A stretch of 64,000 nucleotides of DNA from Stereum hirsutum FP-91666 SS1 (taxonomy: Eukaryota > Basidiomycota > Agaricomycetes > Russulales > Stereaceae): contig NW_006763137.1 of the NCBI RefSeq assembly GCF_000264905.1, forward strand, positions 1,356,339-1,420,338, written 5' to 3'. Positions 11,109-22,615 of the stretch are shown here, one piece after another. The notes under the pieces were generated by a model. The model saw only the letters and a program-made list of their open reading frames with translations. It was not told the origin of the DNA and searched no databases. Numbering within the stretch: position 1 is the stretch's first letter; every line of letters begins with the position of its first letter. The translations under genes and the position numbers were made by a program.

Positions 11109-13536
11109 ATGGAGCGACCATCAACCTCGAAGCCGAGAGGCATTTGTAAATACTATCAGACCAAGTGGGGATGCCTGCAAGGGAGCAAGTGCAAGTTTCT
11201 GCATGGAGAGGAGCAGAAGATTACCCCTTACGACGAGAGAAAGACCTGTAGGTTTTTCGCCCAAGGTGCGTAATTTATATGTCTGGTCAACTTCAAAGTC
11301 ACTCACGATTTGATCCAGGTTATTGCAAACGTGGCGCAAGCTGCTGGTTCAAACATGTCTATCCTGATACCGCTGCCGCCACCGAGCTCGCCGAAGTGGC
11401 CCCTCGTCCGCCATCTCCTGAAGAGCCCTTGGCCTGTAGCATCTGTCTCGAACCACCCGTGACGTTTGGCTTGCTTAGTGGGTCATTTCTGGCTAATGGC
11501 TATTGTCGTACATCTGCTGACATCCTTTGTTCAGCCAATTGCAGCCATATATTCTGTATCGAGGCGAGCGAGACGCTTCTTTCGTTCCTGAGCTTCTATC
11601 TGATCAGCCCTTTTGTTCAGTGTCTACGAAAATGGCGAGACCCAAAGGACAAGGGCGGAGATATTATAGGATCCCGTGTCAACAAGAAATGTCCCTACTG
11701 TCGCACTTACTCCAGGTTGATCATACCCTCTAGTCATTATTATCCGGATGGACATCAGGGTAAAGCAGAGACGCTGGAGAAGTACAAGGGTAGCCTTGCC
11801 CGCGTGCATTGCAAGTACGTGCTCCCTCAGTCTCGCACGCCGAATGGTATTGATGTAAAGCGATAGGTACTTCAAGCACTCGAAACCGACTGATCGTTGC
11901 TGTCCCTTCGGAAAGGATTGTTATTACAAGCACGAGAATGAGGACGGTACACCATATGTGTTCGAAGAGGGTGTTGAGTACTGGATGAACGTGAGTCTTG
12001 TCTAGTGAAATCTTTTGTGATACACCCAGCTCGGAGATGAACTTCCTCGTTGCAGAAATGGCACCGTCGTCGCCTGCACTACCCAAGCCACGTGCCAGAC
12101 GAACGCATCACCCGCCTTGCTCTGAATTATTTTCTTGATAATTCTTTTAACGATGTCAACCGCTACGTGGACGATATTCGCGAACTGCTCGCTCGCATCC
12201 CCGATCTTGCCAATGACGGGCCCCAGGCAGGAACTAGTGGAGCTCGAAATGAAGATGGTCCTGCTCCTGGGTTGCGCGAACTGGTCAGTGGAATTCAATT
12301 GTACTTCCGTTTATTTATTTCAGTTGGATTGTTAGTCTGATCGACATTGAATGAATTGTTCAGAGCAATCAGCTTATGGCTCATGTCACCGCGAACCTCA
12401 ATGCTGTCTTCGCTCGCCCCGCCGGTGAAGCGCCAGTTCCCAATGCCAACAATCCCTCAGGACCTGGTCCGAATATACCACTCGGCAGTTGGCCTACTAC
12501 CGCTACTGATCCACGTCTTCCCGGCAACTCTACTCACCGACGTCGCCCACCACGTTCCGGATCTCCTGTCCCATCTGATGTGGGGTCTATGCCCGAATTG
12601 GAGACGGTGTCAGATTCAAGTGCGGACGAGGAAGAGGACGGTGAGCCCGAAGGTCGCTTCTGGGGAGATGACGACGATCCACCATGGTCTTCCGAGGATG
12701 AAGAGGATGAGCATGAAGGTCCGAGCGGCGGGATGACAAGAGTAGAGCTGGGGAGAATTGTCGAAGCTATCCAGAATCTGACCTTGGGAGACTCAGACGG
12801 TGTAGACGGTGAGGAACCGGAGTTACACTTCATGGAGCACGACAGTACAGACCCTGGGCAGGGTTTTCATGAGCCGCCTCCGCCTTCGTCGGCGTTTAAC
12901 TCGGAAGAGGACGAGGAGGCGGTGCCGAATGAATTCCTCACTGCGCTTGCGACTATGTCGGGCATGATAGGGTCTGGGTCGGAAACAGAGCATGTTGGTG
13001 GTGAGGGAAGTGCAGAGGAGGGAGCGCCACCTCTGGAGCCTTCACCTCCAGTATCATTTCCCCCCGCTGAGATGGTTTCTCTTGCCCAACCTTCGAACTC
13101 CGCGACTACGCCTTATATCGATATCCCTTCCACTTCATCACACATTCTACCAGTCGACAGCGATGCTGCAGCTGCCATCTGTCCATCTTCCGATACACTA
13201 CCAAGTTTGACACAGTCATTACCCTCCCCTTCCACCACAGGCCCCGAGTCCGCCACCGCCACGCCCACCCCTGAGCCACCGGCGGAGGCGGGAGCATGGG
13301 CCTGCGCTCAACCAAGCACAGGTCCACCTCCTGACCCTCCTTTCATGACGGACGGACGGGGTCGTGTCGTCTGGAGTAGAGCAGGCTCAAAGTCTGGCCC
13401 TTCATCGCCCGCGGCTCCCTCTTCACCAAGTCATGGGCGTGGGAGCACGAGGACGGTGACGGCGCTGCATGGAACAAGAAGGCTCACGGAGTGTCCGGAG
13501 GGAGAAACGGGTGTAGGAGAGCGGATGGTGGAGTGA
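11109..13536 (+). CDS. Makorin-like CCCH zinc-finger / RING E3 ubiquitin ligase
   Basis: A probable RING E3 ligase that binds RNA through CCCH fingers. From ATG 11109 the order is two CCCH fingers (CKYYQTKWGCLQGSKCKFLH; CRFFAQGYCKRGASCWFKH), then a RING (CSICLEPPVTFGLL, NCSHIFCIEC, KKCPYCR), then a third CCCH finger (CKYFKHSKPTDRCC, GKDCYYKH). This is the makorin arrangement. After GVEYWMN a helical segment (YPSHVPDERITRLALNYFLD) leads into a roughly 400-residue tail of Asp/Glu, Pro and Ser that is probably disordered. At least six introns are present. The one at 11564-11620 has a GC-AG donor, required to join FCIE to CLRKW and so complete the RING cysteines. Shares its promoter with HFI1. 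Confidence 0.9.
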
Positions 13537-14160
13537 GTATTGAGGGCGGTACAGAGGGCTCGGTCTTCAGGGTGATCGTAGTGTTATTGTTTTGCTTTAA
13601 ATCGTTGTCCGTTCAAATTGTATCATGTGTAATCAAAATTATGGTGTACATTGTTATATGGCTGTTTTTTCCCGATATACGGCGAATTGCAAGCTTGCAC
13701 GACTGTGGCATAGACTGCTGCGTGCTCTCGATGGAATGATCAGAAATCGGCGCATACTACGGATGGAGGAATAGCGTAGACAAACACGAGAAACAACGGC
13801 GTACTTCTTAGCGAAAGCGGGTGATATACATACAACACAGGCGAGAAAGAAGGGCAGAGGGCTATTTAACGGTGTAGAGTACATGTACAGGGTGATCTCG
13901 AATTAGACAGCGAGGAGCAGACACAACATCGAGATTGGGGGAATTATCGACAAAACACTAAGACCGATTAAGAGACAAGTCGAATAGGGGATAATGACAG
14001 AAGCGACTGGTGGTGAGAATTCGCCTGCAAAGTCACCACAAATCATCTAATAAAGTGACTATGCAAGCGCCGAGGGCTGATATCGATGGTGAGCAGATGC
14101 AGAGCGGTGTAGGCTATGGTAACAAGTACTCACCCGGTGCATTTTGCGGCCCATTGGTCA
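13537..14160. other. Convergent intergenic region at the edge of the accessory block
   Basis: 624 bp holding the 3' end of the makorin-like gene and of array copy A. The short open frames here have no supporting features. Confidence 0.4.
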
Positions 14161-14857
14161 TCAACGTACAACCTGAAGAAGAGGCATTATGGCACCACGA
14201 GATACCCAAGAGGTACCGACAATGCGAAGGCGAGCTGGGGTGATGTGCCCGAAGCCAGGGATCTGAACGTGATGTTTCTGCCAAAGAGCAAGGTTAAGCG
14301 ACAGTATGAGAGGCATGCCCGACCGGACGAATTGACTCACCAGAAAGTAAGCCTTGACGCGTCTCGCCAATATCTTGAGGAACTCGTTGACCGTAATGAA
14401 CTCCTTGCTGGTACTGTGGCGTAGTTGGAGCTGGTCAGGCTTCATTGGATTGTGAAATATACCACGCGGCTGAAGCATAGATATCAGTACTCAGTTCTCT
14501 GGATGTGGGCCAACTCACTCGTATATGAAGCTTGCAAGTGGTGGCTCTACCCCACAGAGCTGCTTCCTGCCCATACGCCAGTGAAAAATTACCTGCACAG
14601 GCATCTTCCACATCCACTCCGACCATCTCCGTCGCAAGTCCGAGACCGCTCCAGAAGATAGTGGGCCATTGAGGCAGGAGTCCTCTGTCTTGGTTCGAGC
14701 GTCCTTCGTAGGCAATCCATAGATCTTGCGGCATCATTGGATGCGCAACAGGTATGTCTTCGAAGGAGGCTCCAGAGTACAGAGGCAGCCGAGAGAGGAG
14801 TTGTAGAGATCTATCCGGACCGAACGAGTCGAATACACTATATCTGTTTGGCATCAT
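14161..14857 (-). CDS. Array family protein, copy A (unknown function)
   Basis: First of five related minus-strand genes. Three exons, 14519-14857, 14341-14469 and 14161-14277, join with phase-0 introns to give 194 residues. Family blocks in order: SRLPLYSGASFEDIP, AYEGRSNQDRGLLPQWP, CKLHIR at the end of exon 1, RVKAYFL at the end of exon 2, and RLRIVGTSWVSRGAIMPLLQ before the stop. I do not recognise the family. No signal peptide or membrane segment is seen. ATG 14857 is the first of two adjacent ATGs. A 5' exon is possible: a frame at 14900-15078 could splice in through a GC donor, but a TTATAAA at about 15087-15094 lies too close to its ATG, so I left it out. The copy looks intact. Confidence 0.7.
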
Positions 14858-16852
14858 GCTATATTTCTGTTATGATAATACGATATGTAAGTAACACTGT
14901 GAGCTAGCTAGCCCAGCAGATAAGCTTGCCTGTGATATAGCTGAGATGCAGCCCGTTGAGGTGAGGGCCACGAGAGGAAGGTGGACCCCGAATAGATCAA
15001 AGTGACGGGGAGCTCCTGCGGGTAGATGTGGTCATGTGTGTTGAGAGGAGTATCGGTCCAAGGTAGAACGAACAGCATTCGCTAGGGTTTATAAGGTGAC
15101 AAGGAAAGTTTCCCGAATATTTATATTGAGTGAACGAATGCCGCGAATGTACGGCGGTGGAAGCATCAACCAATCAGGGAGGATCGCCTGTGACGCGGAG
15201 ATAGCGGGCTCGACCGAGACTCGGCCATACTGCTGGAGTTAGGATTTGGAGAACAATGTTATTAACGTTCTGTCGTCGAGCGAGCAGGCAGGTCCAGACA
15301 ACGCGGGCGCTTGAGGGCGATTGAATCCTCTGGATCAGGGATCTGGTGAGCCTCGTGTCGAGGTGAGAAGGGAATGTTTCCTCTTGCAGATAGGTTTCTA
15401 GGTATGAGATCAGCGTTCCGGAGACGAGCGTCCAGGTATACAGCCAGGTAGCTCCAGTGCTTCGCTGATGTGCTGCCCACCTTCAGCACCGCTTGAAGTC
15501 CTGGAATTCGTTTATGTCTCTTCAAATGACCAAAATTTAGCTCACTAAGCAAAAATGGTCAGCAACATTTAAGATCGATACACAAGAAATGCACGCCTGA
15601 GTCAGAGTCTGCTCACACAAGTCGCTCGTCAGATCAGAAGGGACCTTGCGATCTGTATGGCCGCCGCCTCTGGCTCTTGTGGTCCGGCGAGAGCAAGGCC
15701 GGATGCATGAACTGTTTCCCTGCAGTCAGATATTGATATGAAATCTCACTTTGAGTGGTGTGTATAAAACCGCTGTATGAAATGAGGGTACGGATGAGCC
15801 ATAGCCGTCCATCTATACCATTTACCACATAGTCCTTGCCGCATACTGCCGTGTGGTGCAAATCTGACTGATGAGAAGGCCAAAAGGAGAGGGCGCAGGG
15901 AAGGGTTGGCTGATGTCTGTCTGCAAGGTTCTGGGTGGCCAGCCCTACGCCAAAATCTATCAGAGCATGACGACGGGATTTTAGAAGGTGATACTGGCAG
16001 GGTCGACATCGAGACTCTCATCAACACGCCCCGAGAGCAAGGAAGTTCAGAGGCGGAAATATTATTCGATGTCGTTTGCGCAATGACCTCAAAGGCTTGG
16101 CTGCAATGCCGAGACGAGAGGAAAGTATGTGCTTCGAGAAGTACGTTGACTTTAGAGCTACATGCTGCCCTTTATGCCCCGAAAGTCCTTGAGGCCGATG
16201 TTGTTAGAAATCATGGTGGTCATTCTTTGGTCTGGGAGCGCAAATATCCTCTGGAATGATATCATAAATAAAGTAACAACTATTTCCAAATGCCCGTCCT
16301 GAGTGTAATACACGCGGCCAGTGCGAGCTTGCACTGCTCACACAAAATTAGACCGTGGATTCGTAAGAGAGTCTAGAGCATGACAGTTGTACTCGTCAAA
16401 GCGAGCGTATATTTCGTGAGATGGATCGTCTCATGAACATCCTGAGCATGGTAATATAGGCCTGAGAAGGATCTAGCCCTCAACACAGTCAGATCGCCGC
16501 GGAGTAGTATCAACTTACCTACTTGTGTAGCTCCGCCGCTACAGCACCACGAGGTGCTGGTTCTCCTTCATTTCCTGGTCTAGATCTCTGAGCAAGCTAT
16601 GTCCAGTAGGCAATCACAGATTGGGTGCTGTTTGAAAGCCCAGGCCACCAGATAACGAAGTTACGAGAAGAAACGAGAAGACCTAGATTTCTTACCGACT
16701 GTAGGTGTCGTACTTGCGAGCATATCGTGGAGGAAGTATATCGTTTGAACTAGTGGACCCTTCAAGTTCGATGTCGTGTCGTGAAGCAATACCGTTTGCT
16801 AGTAACTGCCAGAAGTGGGAGCAAGTGTCGTTCGGAAGGTCCCGGAGATGCA
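14858..16852. other. Gene-poor accessory stretch
   Basis: About 2 kb. A TATA-like TTATAAA lies on the minus strand at about 15087-15094, some 230 bp upstream of copy A. A plus-strand open frame at 15906-16259 contains an acidic, protein-like segment (DDGILEGDTGRVDIETLIN) but has no ATG near its start and no recognised domain. A minus-strand frame at 15262-15552 is equally anonymous. Either could be a decayed gene. I see no RNA gene. Confidence 0.35.
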
Positions 16853-17436
16853 ACTAGCAGTTACCCGTGCTCGCGCACAAATATTGACCGTTCTCCTTGG
16901 ACATTCGATGATTGATACAACTCGAAGGTCAAGCCCATAAATTCCCGTATAAAGCCTACGACAATGCTATCCTGAACGTGACCCATTTCCTCGCGACGTC
17001 GACCCCCACCATCGTTGGGCCAGTGGCACTGTAACTGCACATGTTCCAATCACTTGGAGTATTACGAAGTATTGGTAGATTCCCATTGCTCTGGTGAGGA
17101 GTAGATAGAGCTACTGCCGGTGCATGCCTCGTATCGCGAGAACACAAAAACGAAATACTTACCACAGCATACTTACTTATGTGCCACCTCGCCCGCCGAA
17201 CCTCGCCAGTGTGGCTACCCACAGTGACAATAACGGATACATCAAATCAACATGTACGTAGAGTCTTTTAAATCTCGCTCCCCGTTGTTTGGGCCGCAGT
17301 CCATATGCCTCTGAGGTAGAGAGAAAAATACCAAGAAAGAGACGGAAAGACGCCACAGTGCCACCATCGCAGAACGACCATAAACGGCAGTTGCCATTTT
17401 TAGACCGTGAGACACTGCTCTCCCATTATATATTAG
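16853..17436. repeat. Dispersed repeat, tandem copy 1 (CTAGCAGTTACCCGTGC type)
   Basis: The unit starts actagcagttacccgtgctcg and ends with gagacactgctctcccatt followed by atatattag. It is followed directly by a second, diverged copy. Shared internal landmarks include cccatttcctcgcgac, gatctcgctccccgttg-like strings and cataaacggcagttgccattt. No intact coding frame or transposase is visible, so it looks like a non-autonomous mobile or satellite-like unit. A sequence with a similar start (actagcgggtgcccgtgcat) occurs at 27021. Confidence 0.6.
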
Positions 17437-17996
17437 ACTAGCAGTTACCCGTGCTCGCGCACAAATATTAACCGTTGTACTTCAATGACCGCTTCAACTG
17501 AAGTTTCAAGCCCACAAAAGTCCCACACAAAGCCGATGATAATGTCTCCTTCGATGTGGCCCATTTCCTCGCGACATTGATCTAACATCATCGGGACCGT
17601 GACACTGAAATTTTGTGGCTGGAAATACTCCGACTATTTGAGGTGTCAGGAAGTATCCGTAGCTTCCCGTCGCTCTTATGAGGAGCAGACTCCACAGAAA
17701 CCAAATATCGCAGCATGTGTGCGATCTCACCAGTGTGATCTTGGTGTGATCACTCACAACGCCAATAAAAGATGTATCAAGCCAGCGTGCACGTAGACTC
17801 TTTTCGATCTCGCTCCCCGTTGATTGGTCAGACGCCAACTCGTTTGGATCTTGCTCCCCGTTGGTTCATATGCTACTGAGGTGAGATCGAGAAAGAGACA
17901 GGAAGTCGCCACACAGCAGTGCCACTGTCGCAGAACGGCCATAAACGGTAGTTGCCATTTTAGACCGTGGGACACTGCTCTCCCACATAAGATTCA
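17437..17996. repeat. Dispersed repeat, tandem copy 2
   Basis: Second copy of the unit, in the same orientation and directly abutting the first. It begins actagcagttacccgtgctcg at 17437 and ends near agaccgtgggacactgctctc followed by ccacataag. Relative to copy 1 it has many substitutions and a short internal duplication of the ctcgctccccgttg segment. A further end-like fragment (gagactgctttcccattata, then tagtag) occurs at about 18175-18201, suggesting a third, mostly lost unit. Confidence 0.6.
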
Positions 17997-18786
17997 GACG
18001 AAACAGATTCACGCACTACAACCAATCCTCCATGGCACTTAGAGCGTGCAAGAGCAACTGCAGAGCGGTGATTAGTAGGGAAGCACAGGGCCACACGTTA
18101 TTCACATGAGCGCAGTATGTCGACGTTACCGAATATAGGAGCTTCCAAAAAGGGCTCTCGCACGTGGCTTGTCTAGAGACTGCTTTCCCATTATATAGTA
18201 GATGAGTGTGCCAAGACCGTTCAATCCTAACAAAGACAAACAAATGTCGAGCTCACATCTGTGCCACCTCAATTTGACCTCAGACGTCGAATTCATATCA
18301 GAACCCTTGATGCTTCAATATCAATAGGTAGCAATATAACATATCACTAAGCTTAGCTCTCTGTGAACGTGCGTTCCTACCATACTAGACCTCGGCGCCA
18401 TACATGAATATATAATCACTATCGACCACCGCAAAGCCTCTGCACAGAAATAACTAAACAGATCAGGGATCCGGAAAATATATAAGCAGCCTTTACATCA
18501 ACAGAATACCAATACGACCACAGCAAACAGGATATCAAGACTCGGCCAGACCCTAAAGACTGTGATCGTAATGTGCATAGGAGAGATCGGACAGGAAAAT
18601 GATGGTGAAAGGAGAGCCAGAGGGGGACCATTGAATTGATTATGGGAAAGGGAGAATCATTGCTGGAAGACGGGCGTTGACGGGAGGTTCAACCTATGTC
18701 TTGAGTCTACTGATCAGGACCACAAAGTAAGTATAGACATCCGCAAGTTAGTAAACTACAAATAAACGATAATGTGTACACTAACC
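17997..18786. other. Accessory intergenic DNA
   Basis: 790 bp. Apart from the repeat-end fragment near 18175-18201 I see nothing I can name. Open frames are short and lack motifs. Confidence 0.35.
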
Positions 18787-19762
18787 TCAGACGATTGTGA
18801 GGACAGGCATGAGATCTCTTCGAGAGACCCAAATTATGCCATGAAGGCGGATTTGTGCGGGTGTTAGGCGCCCTGCGACTCCGGGGACCCGGATATCTTG
18901 GCTCTACTCGACAATCAGCTGCATATAAAACCAGAGAGGGCGGGCAAATAACATACATTGAGATATCCGGCAATCGTGTCGCAGATCTTGTGTACCAACT
19001 GGGATGTTGATACATTTATATTGACAGGTTCTCTGGTGAGGTCGTGACCAGGCACCTAGGAGGAGGAAGAGCCATCTTTCAGAAGAACTGGAAGATATAG
19101 TGGTCATCGAGTCCACGAGTGTAATAATATAACATACCCATATGCAAAGCATGGCAGTGGGACGACTTGAGCCGAGAGGATGCCATATATTCAGTTCGTG
19201 AGGCAGGCTGAAGTGAGCCGGGCCATGAGCTCCATGAAAGATGAGTATGCCCTGATCGGTTGTAGTCCTCAACCAAAAGGGCATAGTGGGAAGCGCGCCA
19301 GTCTCTTCCTGAGAGGTACCGGCACGGGCGATGAATAGCCTCTGATGTAGGGGCCTGTTGGGTAACCAGACGTCACGGAAAGCACCGTTGCCCGTCAATG
19401 ACAGCCTGAACAACACCAGTGCGCGATCCTCGCCACTGAACGTGCCTCCGACAAGCCCTTGTGGAGCATTCTAGATGGAAAATGTTTCTATTCAGGAAAC
19501 GAATGGATGGGAGAACCTGACTGATCATACCATGGTGGCTGACGTTCGTGGAGAGGAAAGTCAGGGTGTTTTCTGAAACGCTTGAGGGTGATGGCGAGGA
19601 AAGGTCAGATTGAGAAGATGGATATGGGAACGGCTTGGACACGCCCAAGTAATTATATAACTTTGTGCTCCACATTACAGCTGGATAAGATGAGGCCATA
19701 GACGAGTATGGGTGTATGGACATACAACAACGACATCCTGCATCATGAACACGAGGCCGCAT
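18787..19762 (-). CDS. Array family protein, copy B (unknown function)
   Basis: Four exons, 19517-19762, 19138-19470, 18957-19055 and 18787-18903, with phase-0 introns, give about 264 residues. Family blocks: LVLFRLSLTGNGAFRDVW, IARAGTSQEETGALPTMP, GPAHFSLP, AMLCIW at the end of exon 2, TIAGYLN at the end of exon 3, and QIRLHGIIWVSRRDLMPVLT followed by IV and stop. Exon 1 is Ser/Pro-rich and not conserved. The donor joining exon 1 to exon 2 (CAG|gttctc) is weak, and the start could also be the internal ATG at 19720. The last two exons were found by frame and by their match to the other copies, which is good support for the family. Function unknown. Confidence 0.68.
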
Positions 19763-21685
19763 CAAGCTTGCTATACACTGGCTTCAAAAAAAAAGCAAAG
19801 CAAAGTTGGCTGCGAGCATGACTATCGATGTTCCCAGATTTTTAGAGACAGAGAGTTTGATTTAAGTGAATGAAACACGAGAGTCGTAGGTAGGAAAACT
19901 ACCAAAGTCGCGAACAAGCCCGAGTCAGAACACACAACATATGAAGGTATCAATGTAGATTTCGCACCAGTTGTTACCGAAGGACAGGTCGACAGGCGCG
20001 AAGTTGTGAAATGATAGTACAGCTGTACGTCCAGCTGTTGGTCCTCCTAGCAGCCCATGCTCCGTGAAGCAGCCTTTGACAATAGCCCGTATCACTCTAT
20101 ACGTGTTCGGCTCCAAACACATGAAGCCTAACAGAGTGTCCCAGGTACACGCTCATGACATCGGTCAGAGCAACGTGCCGGTGTTGACTTAGCTGTACGT
20201 GTAGGCCGCAGAAATAGTATTACACGTATGCGTCTTGTGCTTCATAGAAAGTCAAAGAGGACCGTACACAACCTATCGGGACAGAAGGGGACTCGTCGGA
20301 GACAGAGTCCTTCGAGTGCATGACACGGCGGTAGCAGTAGAGGCACTGATATGGGCACGGTGTATATCAGAAGAGGACACCGCTATGACTCGAAGCCGTA
20401 CTTCCAGAGGGGCTCTATGCTTGCCACCATAAGCCTCTAGAGTTGTGGCGAACGAGGATTGTGTTTGTCAATAAAATGCAGACAGACATCAAAAGCAGGG
20501 TCGTTGTCTGGACGAGGGAATATGCATTCAGCCCTCTGCTCACACCTTTGAACATTCACTACCCTGAATTGGAAACAGGGCAAGATTAAGTACATTCGCA
20601 AAGAAAGTTGGGGAACATACGTATCGAGAGAACGGATCCTCAGCTAGGTCGTGGCGTAGGGGCGGATGTGTCAACGAGGGAAGAATGGCGAATACAGAGT
20701 CGCGGTGGGGCTTCGTGTTCTTTTATGACCAGACGCGACATCAGATGGAGTACTAGGATCACAAGTACGACTATTGGTATGCTGTTGGCAAGCGATGCCC
20801 TTCAAGAAGATTAAGTAGATCATGAGCCTGAGTGCGGTGCCGCGTAATACACCTCAGACTGTCTTGTGCATCGCTATATTATCGCAACCTGGTATCGCGG
20901 TCCTGTGGACAAAGTGAGCGCAAGAGCTCCAAGTCCGCGGCAGGGTGAGGCAAGGGTGAGGACAAGTTGTAACGGGGCGTCGCTCTTTACTGAAAGAGGC
21001 CCCCACGTGTTGAAGACACGGTCAGACAGGCGCCAAAACTTGCGGCATCGGCCACGACCGGGAATGAGGCGCCTGTGGCGGTCATCTTGAATCAAATATT
21101 AATGTCTCCCTCTTCATCCGAGTCCACAACAGACCCCTTGGTGTCAGTAGGCGGAGTACCACACGAGTCTATTGTCTTGCCCCTTACTACTTGCTGATTT
21201 TTCAGTGCCACTCGTCCCTAGCCCGCTGAACCCGAAGGCTCTAATGATTTAAGGCTGAAAAAATGCAACACAATAAGTAGGTGAAGATTTAAACTGCGTA
21301 GCGCGATCTCCAGTCCTTTGGTACACAAAGAAGACTCTGGTACTGATATGAAAGGAGAGCCTATTACAGTAATTTCAACTCTTCGGCACACAATACATAC
21401 AAGTACCAAAGTCCAAGGGGCTGAATGAGGTAGCTAAAGCAACTCCTGATCAGGAAAGAGAACGATATGCAGTGAAGTAAAGGCCTAAAGCTCATCCTAG
21501 CCACTGGAAGCCAAGCGGGGAACGGAGGCATACGTATGGTTGGGATAACTGAGATGATGGAACAGGGCTGAAAGGCGAACACTACACGGGAACAGCGACA
21601 AATCAAGGCGGCACCATGAATATAAGTCGGAAGGTCTACTCATGGCCAGGCAACATCTTCGACCGATGTAGTTACGTCTTCTTGT
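19763..21685. other. Gene-poor accessory stretch
   Basis: About 1.9 kb. A minus-strand frame at 19925-20122 (for example CFTEHGLLGGPTAGRTAVLS) could be a fragment of another family copy, but no last-exon motif lies downstream of it. Plus-strand frames at 20235-20432 and 20608-20814 have no features. I see no RNA gene. Confidence 0.35.
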
Positions 21686-22615
21686 TCAAGCTACTATCTG
21701 CAACAAGGCCATCGCAGCCCCACTGGACACCCAGGTCAATCCAACGAGGCGCAGCCGGTCCGAAGTGACTCGAGCATCTACTCCAACCATCGAAACCTCA
21801 TTCTCCTGGCCACAGTTCAGTTAACACGGTGTCAACGGAGTAAGAAGATGGCAAGGATGAATAGGTCTTACTGACCTCATAATATATCTCTACCCACTTA
21901 GCAATCTTCTTCATCAGGCTAGATTTGGTCGTGGGCTTGGACAGGCCTTTCCCAAGTTGAATTTGTTTTGTGATAAGGCCATATCCGACTGCCTGAGGAA
22001 GCTTGAAGTAAATACAAGGAATGTCACGGAGCGCCGCTGGTCAGAGACATACCGCGATGTGCAGTTTGAAATTGTGCTTTTCACCCATGGACAAGGTCGT
22101 GTCGGGTCCATAGATTCTTACCTCGCACTGCTCTCGTAGTATATCCTTGATGTTCATGCCCAACTGCCGTTGTCCAAGGGCGTTAATACAGTGAAAGAAG
22201 ACCGGCAACGGGAGAGGCCCTCTTTCCCTGGAGGTTCTCTCGTATGCGAGTTTCAATTTCTGCAGTGCCATGGGGTAGTCGGAGGGAAAGTCGGCAAAGT
22301 CTTTGGTCTGTTCCAAACGGTCCAAGAGAAGACAACCACGTAAAGGCTCGAATGAGTTTCGAATGCAAAGGCGCAGGGGTCTGGAGTCGATGATCTGTGT
22401 GCAAATGTTATGACCAGACAAGCCCGGGGGTTTGACGAGCTTACCTGTGTTGGGAAACACATCATGGTCACGTAGCCTGTGCGAGAAGTATCCATGGATG
22501 GTGTAGACTGGGCGAAGACAGTCTGGGTGAAGGATGCGAGAGGTGGACGGGAGGACTGGAAGAGTTTCGTTAAAAGGCTCTTGTCGGTCGACGGACTTTC
22601 ATGTTCTCCGGTCAT
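21686..22615 (-). CDS. Array family protein, copy C (unknown function)
   Basis: The cleanest family member. Four exons, 22445-22615, 22053-22394, 21876-21992 and 21686-21805, all multiples of three with GT-AG introns, give 249 residues. Blocks: CIRNSFEPLRGCLLLDRLEQ, AYERTSRERGPLPLPVFF, FKLHIA at the end of exon 2, WVEIYYE at the end of exon 3, and RLRLVGLTWVSSGAAMALLQ followed by IVA and stop. A TATATA string at about 22795-22802, read on the minus strand, lies some 180 bp upstream of the ATG. No signal peptide, transmembrane helix or known catalytic motif is seen, so it is probably a soluble intracellular protein. Function unknown. Confidence 0.76.

Noticed and set aside
12347..12833. Alternative-frame ORFs over the makorin tail
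   Set aside because: These are side products of the GC-rich, low-complexity acidic tail. The frame from the RING exons runs through 12376-13536.
15906..16259. 117-codon plus-strand frame
   Set aside because: It begins with TTG, has no ATG near the start, no recognised domain and no splice partner. It may be a decayed gene, so I mention it only as content of the gap.
16853..17996. Helitron assignment for the tandem repeat
   Set aside because: The ends recall non-autonomous rolling-circle elements, but there is no Rep/helicase, no verified 3' hairpin and no known insertion-site pattern, so I kept the neutral term repeat.
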